Shown here one piece after another: positions 1 through 6,150 of a stretch of DNA of 8,534 nt (its first letter is position 1; the number at the start of each line of letters is the position of its first letter). This stretch comes from Bacteroidota bacterium. GTDB lineage: Bacteria; Bacteroidota; Bacteroidia; Chitinophagales; Chitinophagaceae. The position numbers were made by a program, and so were the translations under genes. The stretch is taken from positions 1-8,534 of the forward strand of contig JAEZDR010000151.1 in the NCBI GenBank assembly GCA_023433265.1. Reading direction: 5' to 3'. Under the pieces are notes generated by a model. That model made no database searches, had not been told where the DNA came from, and saw only the letters and a program-made list of their open reading frames with translations.

Positions 1-69
1 TGGTACGGCAGTAGTCTTCTGCTCCGTACACTCCAGTATTACCTGCACCCTGTTGCCTTTCTTTGCCAT
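1..69 (-). CDS. rpmG: 50S ribosomal protein L33 (partial, 3' end beyond the window)
   Basis: L33 is a small protein of the large ribosomal subunit near the E site. The 23 visible residues begin MAKKGNRVQVILECTEQKT, which I recognise as the bacterial L33 N-terminus; the family is usually about 50-60 residues, so more than half lies off the left edge. Only one Cys is visible in this part. The zinc-binding cysteines of C+ type L33 lie partly further on, so the type cannot be decided here. The ATG (complement of 67-69) has no Shine-Dalgarno sequence; the preceding bases are A/T-rich, as is normal in Bacteroidota. It starts 28 bp after the rpmB stop on the same strand, so the two are very likely co-transcribed. 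In many Bacteroidota a small DUF4295 gene and ftsY follow, but that part is not in the window. Confidence 0.93.
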   Translation of the reverse strand, partial: MAKKGNRVQVILECTEQKTTAVP

Positions 70-97
70 TATATCGACAATTTAAATTCTTTAGTAA

Positions 98-334
98 TTA
101 GATTTTTGCACCCTTAGCACGCATTTCTTTGATGACGGATACCAAACCATTCTTATTGATGGTTCTGATGGCATCAGCCGACACTTTAAGGGTAACCCAA
201 CGATCTTCTTCAGCAAAGAAGAACCTTTTGGTTTGCAGATTAGGTAAAAACCTACGCTTGGTCTTAATGTTTGAGTGAGAAACAGTATGACCGCCAATGG
301 GCTTTTTTCCGGTTACCTGACATACTCTAGCCAT
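98..334 (-). CDS. rpmB: 50S ribosomal protein L28
   Basis: L28 is a structural protein of the large ribosomal subunit. The 78-residue product starts MARVCQVTGKKP and contains the characteristic SHSNIKTKRRFLPNLQTKRF stretch and the VTLKVSADAIRTI core. This matches the well-known L28 pattern (E. coli L28 begins MSRVCQVTGKRP and is also 78 residues). The reading frame stays open upstream to 433, but the added 33 residues look nothing like L28 and cover the promoter-like sequences, so the ATG at 332-334 is chosen as the start. A single Cys (C5) indicates the zinc-independent C- form. No Shine-Dalgarno motif precedes the ATG. It is the first gene of a probable rpmB-rpmG unit driven from the 335-515 intergenic region. 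Confidence 0.96.
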   Translation of the reverse strand: MARVCQVTGKKPIGGHTVSHSNIKTKRRFLPNLQTKRFFFAEEDRWVTLKVSADAIRTINKNGLVSVIKEMRAKGAKI

Positions 335-368
335 GACACTTAGTTTAATCCCCGTTTTTTCGGGAGTG

Positions 369-400
369 CAAAGGTGGGGAAATTCCATGAAAATAACAAA
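369..400 (-). promoter_or_regulatory. Candidate proximal promoter of rpmB (Bacteroidota type)
   Basis: Read on the minus strand, TTTG (400-397) is followed after 20 nt by CACCTTTG (376-369). The Bacteroidota housekeeping promoter consensus is TTTG at about -33 and TAnnTTTG at about -7, so the -33 box is perfect and the -7 box has one mismatch (C for T at the first position). Transcription would begin near 362 and leave a leader of roughly 28 nt before the rpmB ATG. Position, spacing and direction all fit. The start site is inferred, not seen. Confidence 0.45.
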
Positions 401-408
401 TGAAAACA

Positions 409-424
409 GCTTTATTATTAAAGC
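409..424 (-). other. Small perfect hairpin in the distal leader of rpmB
   Basis: GCTTTA (409-414) pairs with TAAAGC (419-424) around a 4-nt loop, giving a 6-bp stem. It lies between the two promoter-like elements and would be present only in RNA started at the distal one. It directly adjoins CCGGCCC (424-430), which has an inverted copy GGGCCGG at 468-474 enclosing the distal -7 box. The hairpin has no T-tract of the terminator type. Any regulatory role is speculation. Confidence 0.3.
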
Positions 425-458
425 CGGCCCCAAGCACCCGCAACTTATTCTGGGAATG

Positions 459-466
459 CAAAGGTA
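459..466 (-). promoter_or_regulatory. Candidate distal -7 promoter element upstream of rpmB
   Basis: The minus strand carries TACCTTTG, a perfect TAnnTTTG -7 box, continuing into CATTCCC much as the proximal copy continues into CACTCCC. The expected -33 region holds only TTTC (488-485, 18 nt away), one mismatch from TTTG, so this copy has the better -7 box and the weaker -33 box. If used, it would give rpmB a leader of about 120 nt containing a small hairpin (409-424). It could instead be a binding site or a chance match. Confidence 0.35.
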
Positions 467-539
467 AGGGCCGGTAGTGAAGAAGAAAGTTAAGATGGCC
501 TATATGGTTCGATAATTGTGGTTTAAGCTTCAACCAGTT

Positions 540-1607
540 ATGAAACAAGTGCCAACCATAACCGACCGTTTGTACCAGCCGGCTGCTGATACTCTAATAA
601 ATAGAATGTTTATTAGGTTGCTTCGTGATAAGCGGGATATGCCTTTCCTCAACCTTATTATTCACATGAGCTTAACACTCATTCCTTTGGGCGTTGCGCT
701 ATTTTTTCCTCTGCCGCCAGCGCTCTGGTGGACAGCCGCGCTGATCTATATTTATCTAAGCAATTTTAAATTTAAGAGTCCTTACGGTCTTATGCTGCAC
801 TGTATCAGCCACCGACGTTTGTTCCGGCACCAGTACAACTGGCTGATGATCCATATTATATGGGTTTTAGGTCCATTTATCGGGCATACCCCTCAAACCT
901 ATTTCAGCCACCATATGGGTATGCATCATGCCGAAAACAACATGCCCGAGGACGAAAGCAGTACAATGCCTTACCAAAGGGATAGCCTTAAGGATTTTCT
1001 CAGGTACCTTGGGAGCTTCCTGGTTCAGGGTATGTATAACCTTGTGACATACCTCAAACGCAGGAACCGAAAACAACTCGCCAAAAAGGCTTTAGAAGGA
1101 GAACTTAGTTTCTTCTTTTTATGTGCGGTACTGTTATTTGTTAATGCAAAAGCCACTTTGATCGTCTTTGTATTGCCATTTCTCTTGTTACGCCTAATTA
1201 TGATGGTCGGCAACTGGACCCAACATTCAATGGTTGATCCTGACGACCCAGCTAATCCATATAAGAATTGCATCACCACCATCAATGTCAAATACAACCA
1301 CAAATGCTGGAACGATGGCTACCATAGCAGTCATCATGCCCGTCCGGCCTTGCATTGGAGCGAACATCCGGTGGTTTTTCAGCAAACCCTTGATACCTAT
1401 GCAGCTAATAAAGCAATAGTATTTGACGGGTTAGACTTTGGGGCAGTGTTCCTCTGCCTGATTACTAAGAACTATAAGAAACTGGCAACACACCTGATTA
1501 ACATCAACGGTACTTTCGCCAACGAGGGAGAAGCAATCGATGTCCTCAAATTGAGAACAAGGAGGTTCTCCCAGGAAGATATTTCGAAATTGTTACTTCC
1601 GGGATGA
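540..1607 (+). CDS. Membrane-bound fatty acid desaturase / hydroxylase superfamily protein
   Basis: This integral membrane di-iron enzyme probably uses O2 and electrons from a redox partner to desaturate or hydroxylate a lipid chain at the cytoplasmic membrane; the substrate is unknown. The 355-residue protein has hydrophobic segments at about 36-58, 61-75, 101-115 and 188-222, and the superfamily's histidine boxes: HCISH (87-91), HHMGMHH (124-130) and HSSHH (262-266). NWTQHS (225-230) supplies a further likely ligand, H229. Box spacing is HX3H, HX3HH, HX2HH. This fits PF00487-like desaturases but also resembles AlkB-type hydroxylases. The ATG at 540 is chosen; an in-frame TTG at 516 would add eight residues of no recognisable value. 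No Shine-Dalgarno motif is seen. The gene is divergent from rpmB, convergent with the antiporter gene, and appears monocistronic. I am confident of the superfamily and unsure of the reaction. Confidence 0.82.
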   Translation: MKQVPTITDRLYQPAADTLINRMFIRLLRDKRDMPFLNLIIHMSLTLIPLGVALFFPLPPALWWTAALIYIYLSNFKFKSPYGLMLHCISHRRLFRHQYNWLMIHIIWVLGPFIGHTPQTYFSHHMGMHHAENNMPEDESSTMPYQRDSLKDFLRYLGSFLVQGMYNLVTYLKRRNRKQLAKKALEGELSFFFLCAVLLFVNAKATLIVFVLPFLLLRLIMMVGNWTQHSMVDPDDPANPYKNCITTINVKYNHKCWNDGYHSSHHARPALHWSEHPVVFQQTLDTYAANKAIVFDGLDFGAVFLCLITKNYKKLATHLININGTFANEGEAIDVLKLRTRRFSQEDISKLLLPG

Positions 1608-1770
1608 ATGTCCGTCTCAACGGTTAGTTTGAAGATTTAATAGAGGGCCGGCTCATGCCCTGTCAGAACTTCGGCGGTTCCTTGGTCGTTCGGGAAGCAT
1701 CCGCAGCCTTGCCCTTGCCTGTGTTTGCTTGTTAGAGCTTACCTGAAACTTCAAGGAGAGGTTATACGTC
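1608..1770. other. Convergent intergenic region without a clear terminator
   Basis: This 163-bp gap lies between the stops of the desaturase gene (+) and the antiporter gene (-). The best stem is AGGGC (1644-1648) with GCCCT (1657-1661), five base pairs around an 8-nt loop and with no T-tract on either side. There is also a short tandem of CTTGCC around 1708-1719. No gene or mobile-element feature is recognised. Confidence 0.6.
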
Positions 1771-4002
1771 CTATTCCTTCGGTTGTTCAAATTGCCTGAA
1801 CAGTTCGCGCACCACAGAACGGCTACACACAATAAAAAGTATGTCATTAACCTCAAATACTGTTGTTGAATCTGGGTTCAGCAGCCTTGCTTCATTTCGC
1901 TCAATACCCACTATTAGCGCACCCGACTTTTCCCTCAATCCTGATTCACGAATGGTTTTTCCGATTAGGCCATGGTTTGGTGGCAGATAATAATTATAGA
2001 GCTCCACTTCCGCTACCTCGTCAAGGTGTTTTCTTGCATCCACTCGTATTAAAACCTTTAGTCGCTGTATCTGCAGGTCTGTTCCAAGTACCAACAGTTC
2101 GTCGTTAGGATAGATGGTTTCTTCCCGACCTGGAGTTGGAATGTGCAGATCACCCCGTTTAATTAAAACCACGTTTATCCCGATAGTTTCCCTCCATCGA
2201 AGTTGATTGAGCGTTTTACCTACGCAGGCAGCAGTAGGCGGAATGGTAAGTGGCACAATGTGAGCGTCCCAGGGTGCCAGTTCTGTACGGTTTGCCCGCG
2301 AATTTGCAATTTCCCGCTCATTTAAATTACTAACAAAGCGTTTTTCCAACTTCACATAAAAACTTTGAATACGCTTTGAAAATATCACCAGTAAGGCAAT
2401 TACAAGCCCGGTGAATATAAGGCCGGTTTCGAGGTTGAAAAACCGGTAAAATAAAAAGCCAATGAAAAATGCAACCAGTGCAAGCTTTAGCAACCTGATG
2501 GTATAAAACAGTTTTGCAAAACGTTTCCTTGCTATTAGTTTTTTGTAGTGTTCAGCAGGGCTTCTTATTGCAAGCGCCCATAGAAAAGGAGAAAGTAACA
2601 CCAGGGTCAAGAGGAATGCTGCAATCTTAAGACTTAGGGAATCTCCGTTCCTGTTAATCCAGGGTTCAATGTACACAGAAGAGAACACTATAATCGCAAC
2701 GATGATGATACTAATGAAAACACTGTTGATAATGGTATTTCGAATAAAGATTCTCCATTGGCTTGTTTCCTCCACCTTTTTTGCCTCATTGCTATATCGC
2801 TGGAAGCGCACTATCCACTTTGCGGGTAATATTCTCTCTAACCAACTATACAATGCCCCCGACGACTTTATTAAGTATGGAGTTGTAAAAGTGGTGATGG
2901 CCGATGCGCCAACGGCTACCGGGAACAAGAAACTGGAAGTAACACCCAGGGATAGCCCAAGGGCAGCAACAATGAAAGCAAATTCCCCTATCTGTGCCAT
3001 GCTCATGCCAACCTGAACCGACTGCTTTAATGGTTGTCCTGATAGAAGGGCCCCGAACGTAGTGCTGAAAAGTTTACCGAAAAGGGTTAATAGGGTAACC
3101 CAAAAGATAGGCTGGGCATATTCAACCATTGCGGCCGGGTCTATCATCATACCAACCGATGTAAAGAAAATAGCACCAAAAAGGTTTTTGACGGGGGTCA
3201 ATAAATGTTCAACTCTTTCTGCTGAAGTGGTCTCTGCAATAATAGATCCCATTACGAAAGCTCCAAGTTCTGCAGAAAAGCCAACCTTAGTTGCAAGTAT
3301 TACCATTCCAAGGCAGAGTGCTATTGTTAGGATGAGGAGCGTTTCCTCATTCATGAGTTTTCTTGTTTTCTTGAGAAACGTAGGCAAAAGAAAGATACCG
3401 CCAACAAACCATAAAAAAAGGAAGAAAAGAAGTTTAGCAACGGTCATCAGCATTGCAGTTCCCTCAAACACCCTCGATACAGCTACCGTTGACAGCAACA
3501 CCATAAGCAATATCACCACTATGTCTTCAACAATCAGTACTCCAAAAACCACCCCGGCAAAAACTTTTGTCTTTATTCCTAATTCCTCAAATGCCCGAAG
3601 GATGATTGTTGTAGAACTGCTTGCAAGCATACCACCAAGGAATAGGCTATCCATAGTAGACCATCCTAGCAACTTCCCCAGAAAATAGCCCGCGATCGTA
3701 ATGAATACAATTTCTACAAGAGCAGTAATCGAAGCGGCGCCGCCAACTCTAATAAGTTTCTTGAAGCTAAATTCAAGTCCCAGGCTGAACAATAAAAAAA
3801 TTACTCCAATTTCTGCCAGTGTCTCAATATTCTCGCTGTCAGCGATTGTAGGCGTAAACGTAAAGTGAGGCCCAACAATGAAACCTGCAATGATATATCC
3901 AAGTACAAGCGGTTGTTTTAGCCATTTGAAAAGCAGCGTGCTAAGTGCAGCCGCTGCAAGAATAAGACCGAGGTCGATAATCAGTTGTGGCAGATGCCCC
4001 AT
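1771..4002 (-). CDS. CPA2-family cation:proton antiporter with tandem RCK_C (TrkA_C) domains
   Basis: This membrane transporter probably exchanges K+ or Na+ for H+ in pH and ion homeostasis. Of its 743 residues, about 8-385 form the Na_H_exchanger (PF00999) domain. Family marks are LGYIIAGFIVGP (34-45), LFSLGLEFSF (71-80), the E159-D160 pair in LIVEDIVVILL at the ion-binding helix, and FFTSVGMMID (279-288). A second hydrophobic block at about 421-541 contains roughly four more helices. The cytosolic tail holds two successive RCK_C/TrkA_C-like domains, about 580-652 (AACVGKTLNQL, then YPNDELLVLGT) and 665-738 (HGLIGKTIRES, then FEVNDILFIV). There is no Rossmann-type RCK_N domain with a GxGxxG motif, unlike E. 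coli KefB/KefC, so direct NAD(H) gating is unlikely; RCK_C domains elsewhere bind ions or nucleotides. The ATG at 4002 precedes the first helix and lacks a Shine-Dalgarno motif. Ion specificity cannot be read from sequence. Confidence 0.9.
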   Translation of the reverse strand: MGHLPQLIIDLGLILAAAALSTLLFKWLKQPLVLGYIIAGFIVGPHFTFTPTIADSENIETLAEIGVIFLLFSLGLEFSFKKLIRVGGAASITALVEIVFITIAGYFLGKLLGWSTMDSLFLGGMLASSSTTIILRAFEELGIKTKVFAGVVFGVLIVEDIVVILLMVLLSTVAVSRVFEGTAMLMTVAKLLFFLFLWFVGGIFLLPTFLKKTRKLMNEETLLILTIALCLGMVILATKVGFSAELGAFVMGSIIAETTSAERVEHLLTPVKNLFGAIFFTSVGMMIDPAAMVEYAQPIFWVTLLTLFGKLFSTTFGALLSGQPLKQSVQVGMSMAQIGEFAFIVAALGLSLGVTSSFLFPVAVGASAITTFTTPYLIKSSGALYSWLERILPAKWIVRFQRYSNEAKKVEETSQWRIFIRNTIINSVFISIIIVAIIVFSSVYIEPWINRNGDSLSLKIAAFLLTLVLLSPFLWALAIRSPAEHYKKLIARKRFAKLFYTIRLLKLALVAFFIGFLFYRFFNLETGLIFTGLVIALLVIFSKRIQSFYVKLEKRFVSNLNEREIANSRANRTELAPWDAHIVPLTIPPTAACVGKTLNQLRWRETIGINVVLIKRGDLHIPTPGREETIYPNDELLVLGTDLQIQRLKVLIRVDARKHLDEVAEVELYNYYLPPNHGLIGKTIRESGLREKSGALIVGIERNEARLLNPDSTTVFEVNDILFIVCSRSVVRELFRQFEQPKE

Positions 4003-4111
4003 TCAAACAATTTTATTAAGAATTCTGATCTATGCAAAGAAAAGGGAATCGTTTTGAAATATGGCTATATCAAAAAGGCGAATCATGGATTAGCAGTTGT
4101 AGTAAGCGTTT

Positions 4112-4142
4112 TTTGAATTCAACACCAATGTCTTTATATTTA
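4112..4142 (+). promoter_or_regulatory. Candidate promoter abutting the start of the CHU_C protein gene
   Basis: TTTG (4112-4115) is followed after 19 nt by TATATTTA (4135-4142), which matches the Bacteroidota TAnnTTTG -7 box except for the last base. The -7 box ends only 4 nt before the ATG at 4147, so a start of transcription at the normal distance would fall on or beside the ATG and give a leaderless mRNA. The alternative is that the match is chance in A/T-rich DNA and the real promoter lies further up in the 144-bp divergent spacer. Confidence 0.3.
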
Positions 4143-4146
4143 AACA

Positions 4147-6102
4147 ATGCTTTTTTCCAGGTTCATTTTAGTTTTATTCTTCTTGTTTCCCTCCCTTCTG
4201 TGCCTGGCACAGGAGGTTTGCAACAACGGGATAGATGATGATGGCGATGGGGCAATTGATTTAAACGACACTGACTGTTCCAGCTACGTAATGCCAATTA
4301 TTGGCAACCCTTCGTTTGAACAAAAATTGTCCTGTCCTGATGGGTGGTCCCAGCTTCAATATGCAACCGGTTGGAAACAGCATCACAATACAGCAGGATC
4401 TACTGACTTTTATCACCTGTGCGGTAATTGTAGCCTTAGCAAATTTGGCGTGTCTGAGGTAGTTCCCCAGCCTTTTCCGGCAGGGGAGGGCTTTGCAGGT
4501 TTTTACGATGTTAAACAGTACGATGCATATGGTTCATATAAAGAGGTCTTGGTTACTTGCCTCCGTCAACCGTTGCAACCAGCGGTAACCTATGTGCTCG
4601 AATTTTACATTGGTTTCCTTAAAACAGTACCCAACTTCAACATGATTTCAAAATCGCCGGCGAGTATTTCTTTTTATGGTCATGCTAATTGCAATGAGTT
4701 GGCATATGGCCACAATGGTCAGGCATATCGCGGTTGCCCCATAAAAGCAAGTCCACAATGGAAAGAGCTAAAACAAATTTCTGTCGCGGGTAGCCCTGGG
4801 CAATGGGTGAAGGTGAAAACTGAACTAACTGTTCCGTCATCATTTACAGGAATGGTGATAGGTCCGCCCTGCTCGGAAAATCAGCATGACGGACAAAACT
4901 ACTATCTCATCGACAACATTTTGTTATATAGAAAGACGTCCTATGAGTTGCCCACCATCAACAGGACAGGAGATCTTTGCGCAGATACCCTAACATTAAC
5001 ATCAGCCATTACACCATTACCCCCCGCTTATTCTATCCAATGGTACAAAGACAATGTAGCATTGGTGGGCGAAACTTCTCAAACCCTTAAATTAACCAGG
5101 ACACGCTATGCAGAGGGTGACTATTCTGTCCGGTACAACATAAATGGGGTGACTTACTTATCTCCGCCTGAAGTAATCCGCATTTACGATTATGCGTTTT
5201 ATCTTCCCGACAGTGTCGCCCGATGCAATGGAGGACCTGCTAAACTGGAAGCTTCTTTGCAAGGATCAAAAACAGATTGCTCTGTGACTTACAGGTGGAG
5301 CACCGGTGATACTTCAAAATCGATTATTGTAGAGGATACGGGGTTGTATTGGTTCGAAACAAATAAGAATGGTTGTAGGTTAAGAGATACAATCAAAGTC
5401 ATCAATAGAATAGCGCCCGTTGTAAACCTTGGGGCAGATACAGTGCTTTGCAAAGGGCAATCAGTTTTGCTGAATGCCGGTAACCCTGGCTCCTATTATA
5501 ATTGGCAAAACAACACAGGAGCGCAGACGCAGTTGGTTTCAGCCGAAGGTATTTATTGGGTTGCTGTAACGGATGGTTATTGCTCATCGAACGATACAAT
5601 AAGAATAGCGGTGGACGATCCTCCCTATGTTCTCTTTGGTAGGGATTCTGTTATTTGCACAGCGTTGGAAAAAGAACTTGCTCCAAAAGTAAATGGCAGG
5701 ACATATGTTTGGAACACGGGCGCCACTACGCCCACAATAGTTGTTTCAACGCCTGGTATGTACACGCTGCTAACAGAAAATGCTTGCGGAAAAGCTGTTG
5801 AATCAATTAAATTAACAAAGGGTATTTGCGAATTTTATATGCCTTCAGCCTTTACCCCTAATGGAGATGGTTTAAACGACGGGTTTGGTCTTTCAGCACA
5901 TGCATTTATAAAACAATTTGATTTCAAGATATACTCACGCTGGGGTGAAGTTGTATATACTTCTGTAGACCCTGGAGGAAAGTGGGACGGCAGAATCAAA
6001 GGGCATTCAGGACCGGCAGGGGTGTACGTATGGGTGGTGAATTATACAGATTTCAAAGGCAATAAAGAATTTAGAAAAGGGACAGTCACACTTATCAGGT
6101 AA
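4147..6102 (+). CDS. Secreted multi-domain protein with T9SS type B (CHU_C) sorting domain
   Basis: The protein is probably exported by the Sec system and then carried across the outer membrane by the type IX secretion system, to be released or surface-attached. The 651-residue product has a signal peptide at 1-21 (R5, hydrophobic core, probable cleavage LCLA/Q). A short acidic Ca-binding-like motif follows (C25 to C44, CNNGIDDDGDG), of the type found in MopE-like repeats. A Cys-containing N-terminal module (about 45-262) includes GNPSFE and CPDGW and is probably a jelly-roll-like binding domain. Next come an Ig-like region (about 263-346) and three related Ig/PKD-like repeats (about 355-556). 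The C-terminal CHU_C domain (560-651) has MPSAFTPNGDGLNDGF and ends in WDGRIKG, PAGVYVW and a final beta strand. No catalytic motif is recognised, so the role is more likely adhesion or binding; the ligand is unknown. The ATG at 4147 gives a complete signal peptide and no Shine-Dalgarno motif. Confidence 0.9.
   Translation: MLFSRFILVLFFLFPSLLCLAQEVCNNGIDDDGDGAIDLNDTDCSSYVMPIIGNPSFEQKLSCPDGWSQLQYATGWKQHHNTAGSTDFYHLCGNCSLSKFGVSEVVPQPFPAGEGFAGFYDVKQYDAYGSYKEVLVTCLRQPLQPAVTYVLEFYIGFLKTVPNFNMISKSPASISFYGHANCNELAYGHNGQAYRGCPIKASPQWKELKQISVAGSPGQWVKVKTELTVPSSFTGMVIGPPCSENQHDGQNYYLIDNILLYRKTSYELPTINRTGDLCADTLTLTSAITPLPPAYSIQWYKDNVALVGETSQTLKLTRTRYAEGDYSVRYNINGVTYLSPPEVIRIYDYAFYLPDSVARCNGGPAKLEASLQGSKTDCSVTYRWSTGDTSKSIIVEDTGLYWFETNKNGCRLRDTIKVINRIAPVVNLGADTVLCKGQSVLLNAGNPGSYYNWQNNTGAQTQLVSAEGIYWVAVTDGYCSSNDTIRIAVDDPPYVLFGRDSVICTALEKELAPKVNGRTYVWNTGATTPTIVVSTPGMYTLLTENACGKAVESIKLTKGICEFYMPSAFTPNGDGLNDGFGLSAHAFIKQFDFKIYSRWGEVVYTSVDPGGKWDGRIKGHSGPAGVYVWVVNYTDFKGNKEFRKGTVTLIR
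5209..5787 (+). repeat. Three tandem Ig/PKD-like repeats within the secreted protein
   Basis: Three modules share D-[S/T]-V, then C (C360, C435, C504), then Y-x-W (W384, W453, W522), then a G-x-Y strand and a closing Cys (C410, C479, C547). The tryptophans are exactly 69 residues apart each time and the closing cysteines 69 and 68 apart, so this is a true tandem protein repeat. The opening and closing cysteines could form one disulfide per module. The first module has about six extra residues between its opening Cys and its Trp. The DNA copies are clearly diverged, so the duplication is not recent. Confidence 0.7.
5824..6102 (+). other. CHU_C / T9SS type B sorting domain (coding segment)
   Basis: Residues 560-651 form the C-terminal signal domain of many Bacteroidota secreted proteins. 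Visible marks are CEFYMPSAFTPNGDGLND at its start, FKIYSRWGEVVY in the middle (593-604), and KWDGRIKG with AGVYVWVVNYTD toward the end (612-635). The protein stops at GTVTLIR, the typical last strand. This domain directs export by the type IX secretion system and is the strongest phylum marker in the window. Confidence 0.9.
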
Positions 6103-6103
6103 C

Positions 6104-6128
6104 AAAAAAGGAGTGCCAGAAGCACTCC
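6104..6128 (-). terminator. Rho-independent terminator of the parC-TPR unit
   Basis: GGAGTGC (6110-6116) pairs perfectly with GCACTCC (6122-6128) around a 5-nt loop. On the minus strand the stem is followed directly by six T (complement of 6104-6109). The stem begins 22 nt past the TPR gene stop and the T-tract ends at the stop codon of the convergent CHU_C gene. No T-tract follows on the plus strand, so it should work mainly for minus-strand transcripts, although the hairpin could also stabilise the 3' end of the plus-strand mRNA. Confidence 0.8.
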
Positions 6129-6150
6129 CTGGCAAGCAGTATTACATCTG

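Larger units (their letters stand above)
361..470. repeat. Two direct copies of a GGGA-R-TGCAAAGGT-RR-GG motif, 90 bp apart
   Basis: Positions 362-379 and 452-469 share GGGA, then G or A, then TGCAAAGGT, then two purines, then GG. They differ at only three places over 18 bases, all G/A exchanges, and the start-to-start distance is exactly 90 bp. Each copy contains the complement of a promoter -7 box (CAAAGGTG and CAAAGGTA). The match runs several bases beyond the box on both sides, so a shared initial transcribed sequence or a partial duplication of the promoter region is possible. Confidence 0.55.

Noticed and set aside
335..433. In-frame N-terminal extension of rpmB up to an ATG at 433
   Set aside because: The extra 33 residues have no likeness to L28 and overlap promoter-like sequences; the 78-residue form has the exact family length and N-terminus.
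513..520. TAATTGTG as a plus-strand -7 box for the desaturase gene
   Set aside because: One mismatch and no TTG-type box at the right distance upstream; too weak to list as a feature.
516..539. TTG start for the desaturase eight codons upstream of the ATG
   Set aside because: The ATG at 540 is a normal start, and the added residues carry no conserved feature.
1643..1662. Hairpin AGGGC / GCCCT as terminator for the desaturase gene
   Set aside because: Only five base pairs with an 8-nt loop and no T-tract on either strand.
1653..1856. Minus-strand reading frame resembling a small lipoprotein (hydrophobic start, Cys at about residue 19)
   Set aside because: It overlaps the conserved 3' end of the antiporter gene in another frame and its tail is low-complexity Arg-rich; it is best explained as a shadow frame.
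3062..3688. 208-codon open frame on the plus strand opposite the antiporter gene
   Set aside because: Composition is Ser/Thr/Ile-rich with no recognisable domain, and it lies fully antisense to a conserved transporter domain.
4035..4042. TTTCTTTG on the minus strand as -7 box for the antiporter gene
   Set aside because: One mismatch, and the nearest TTTG-type -33 box is about 28 nt away, too far for the usual spacing.
4199..4280. Lipoprotein signal (Cys at residue 19) in the secreted protein
   Set aside because: The residues before this Cys (SLLC) do not fit a lipobox, and a normal signal-peptidase I site (LCLA/Q) follows directly.
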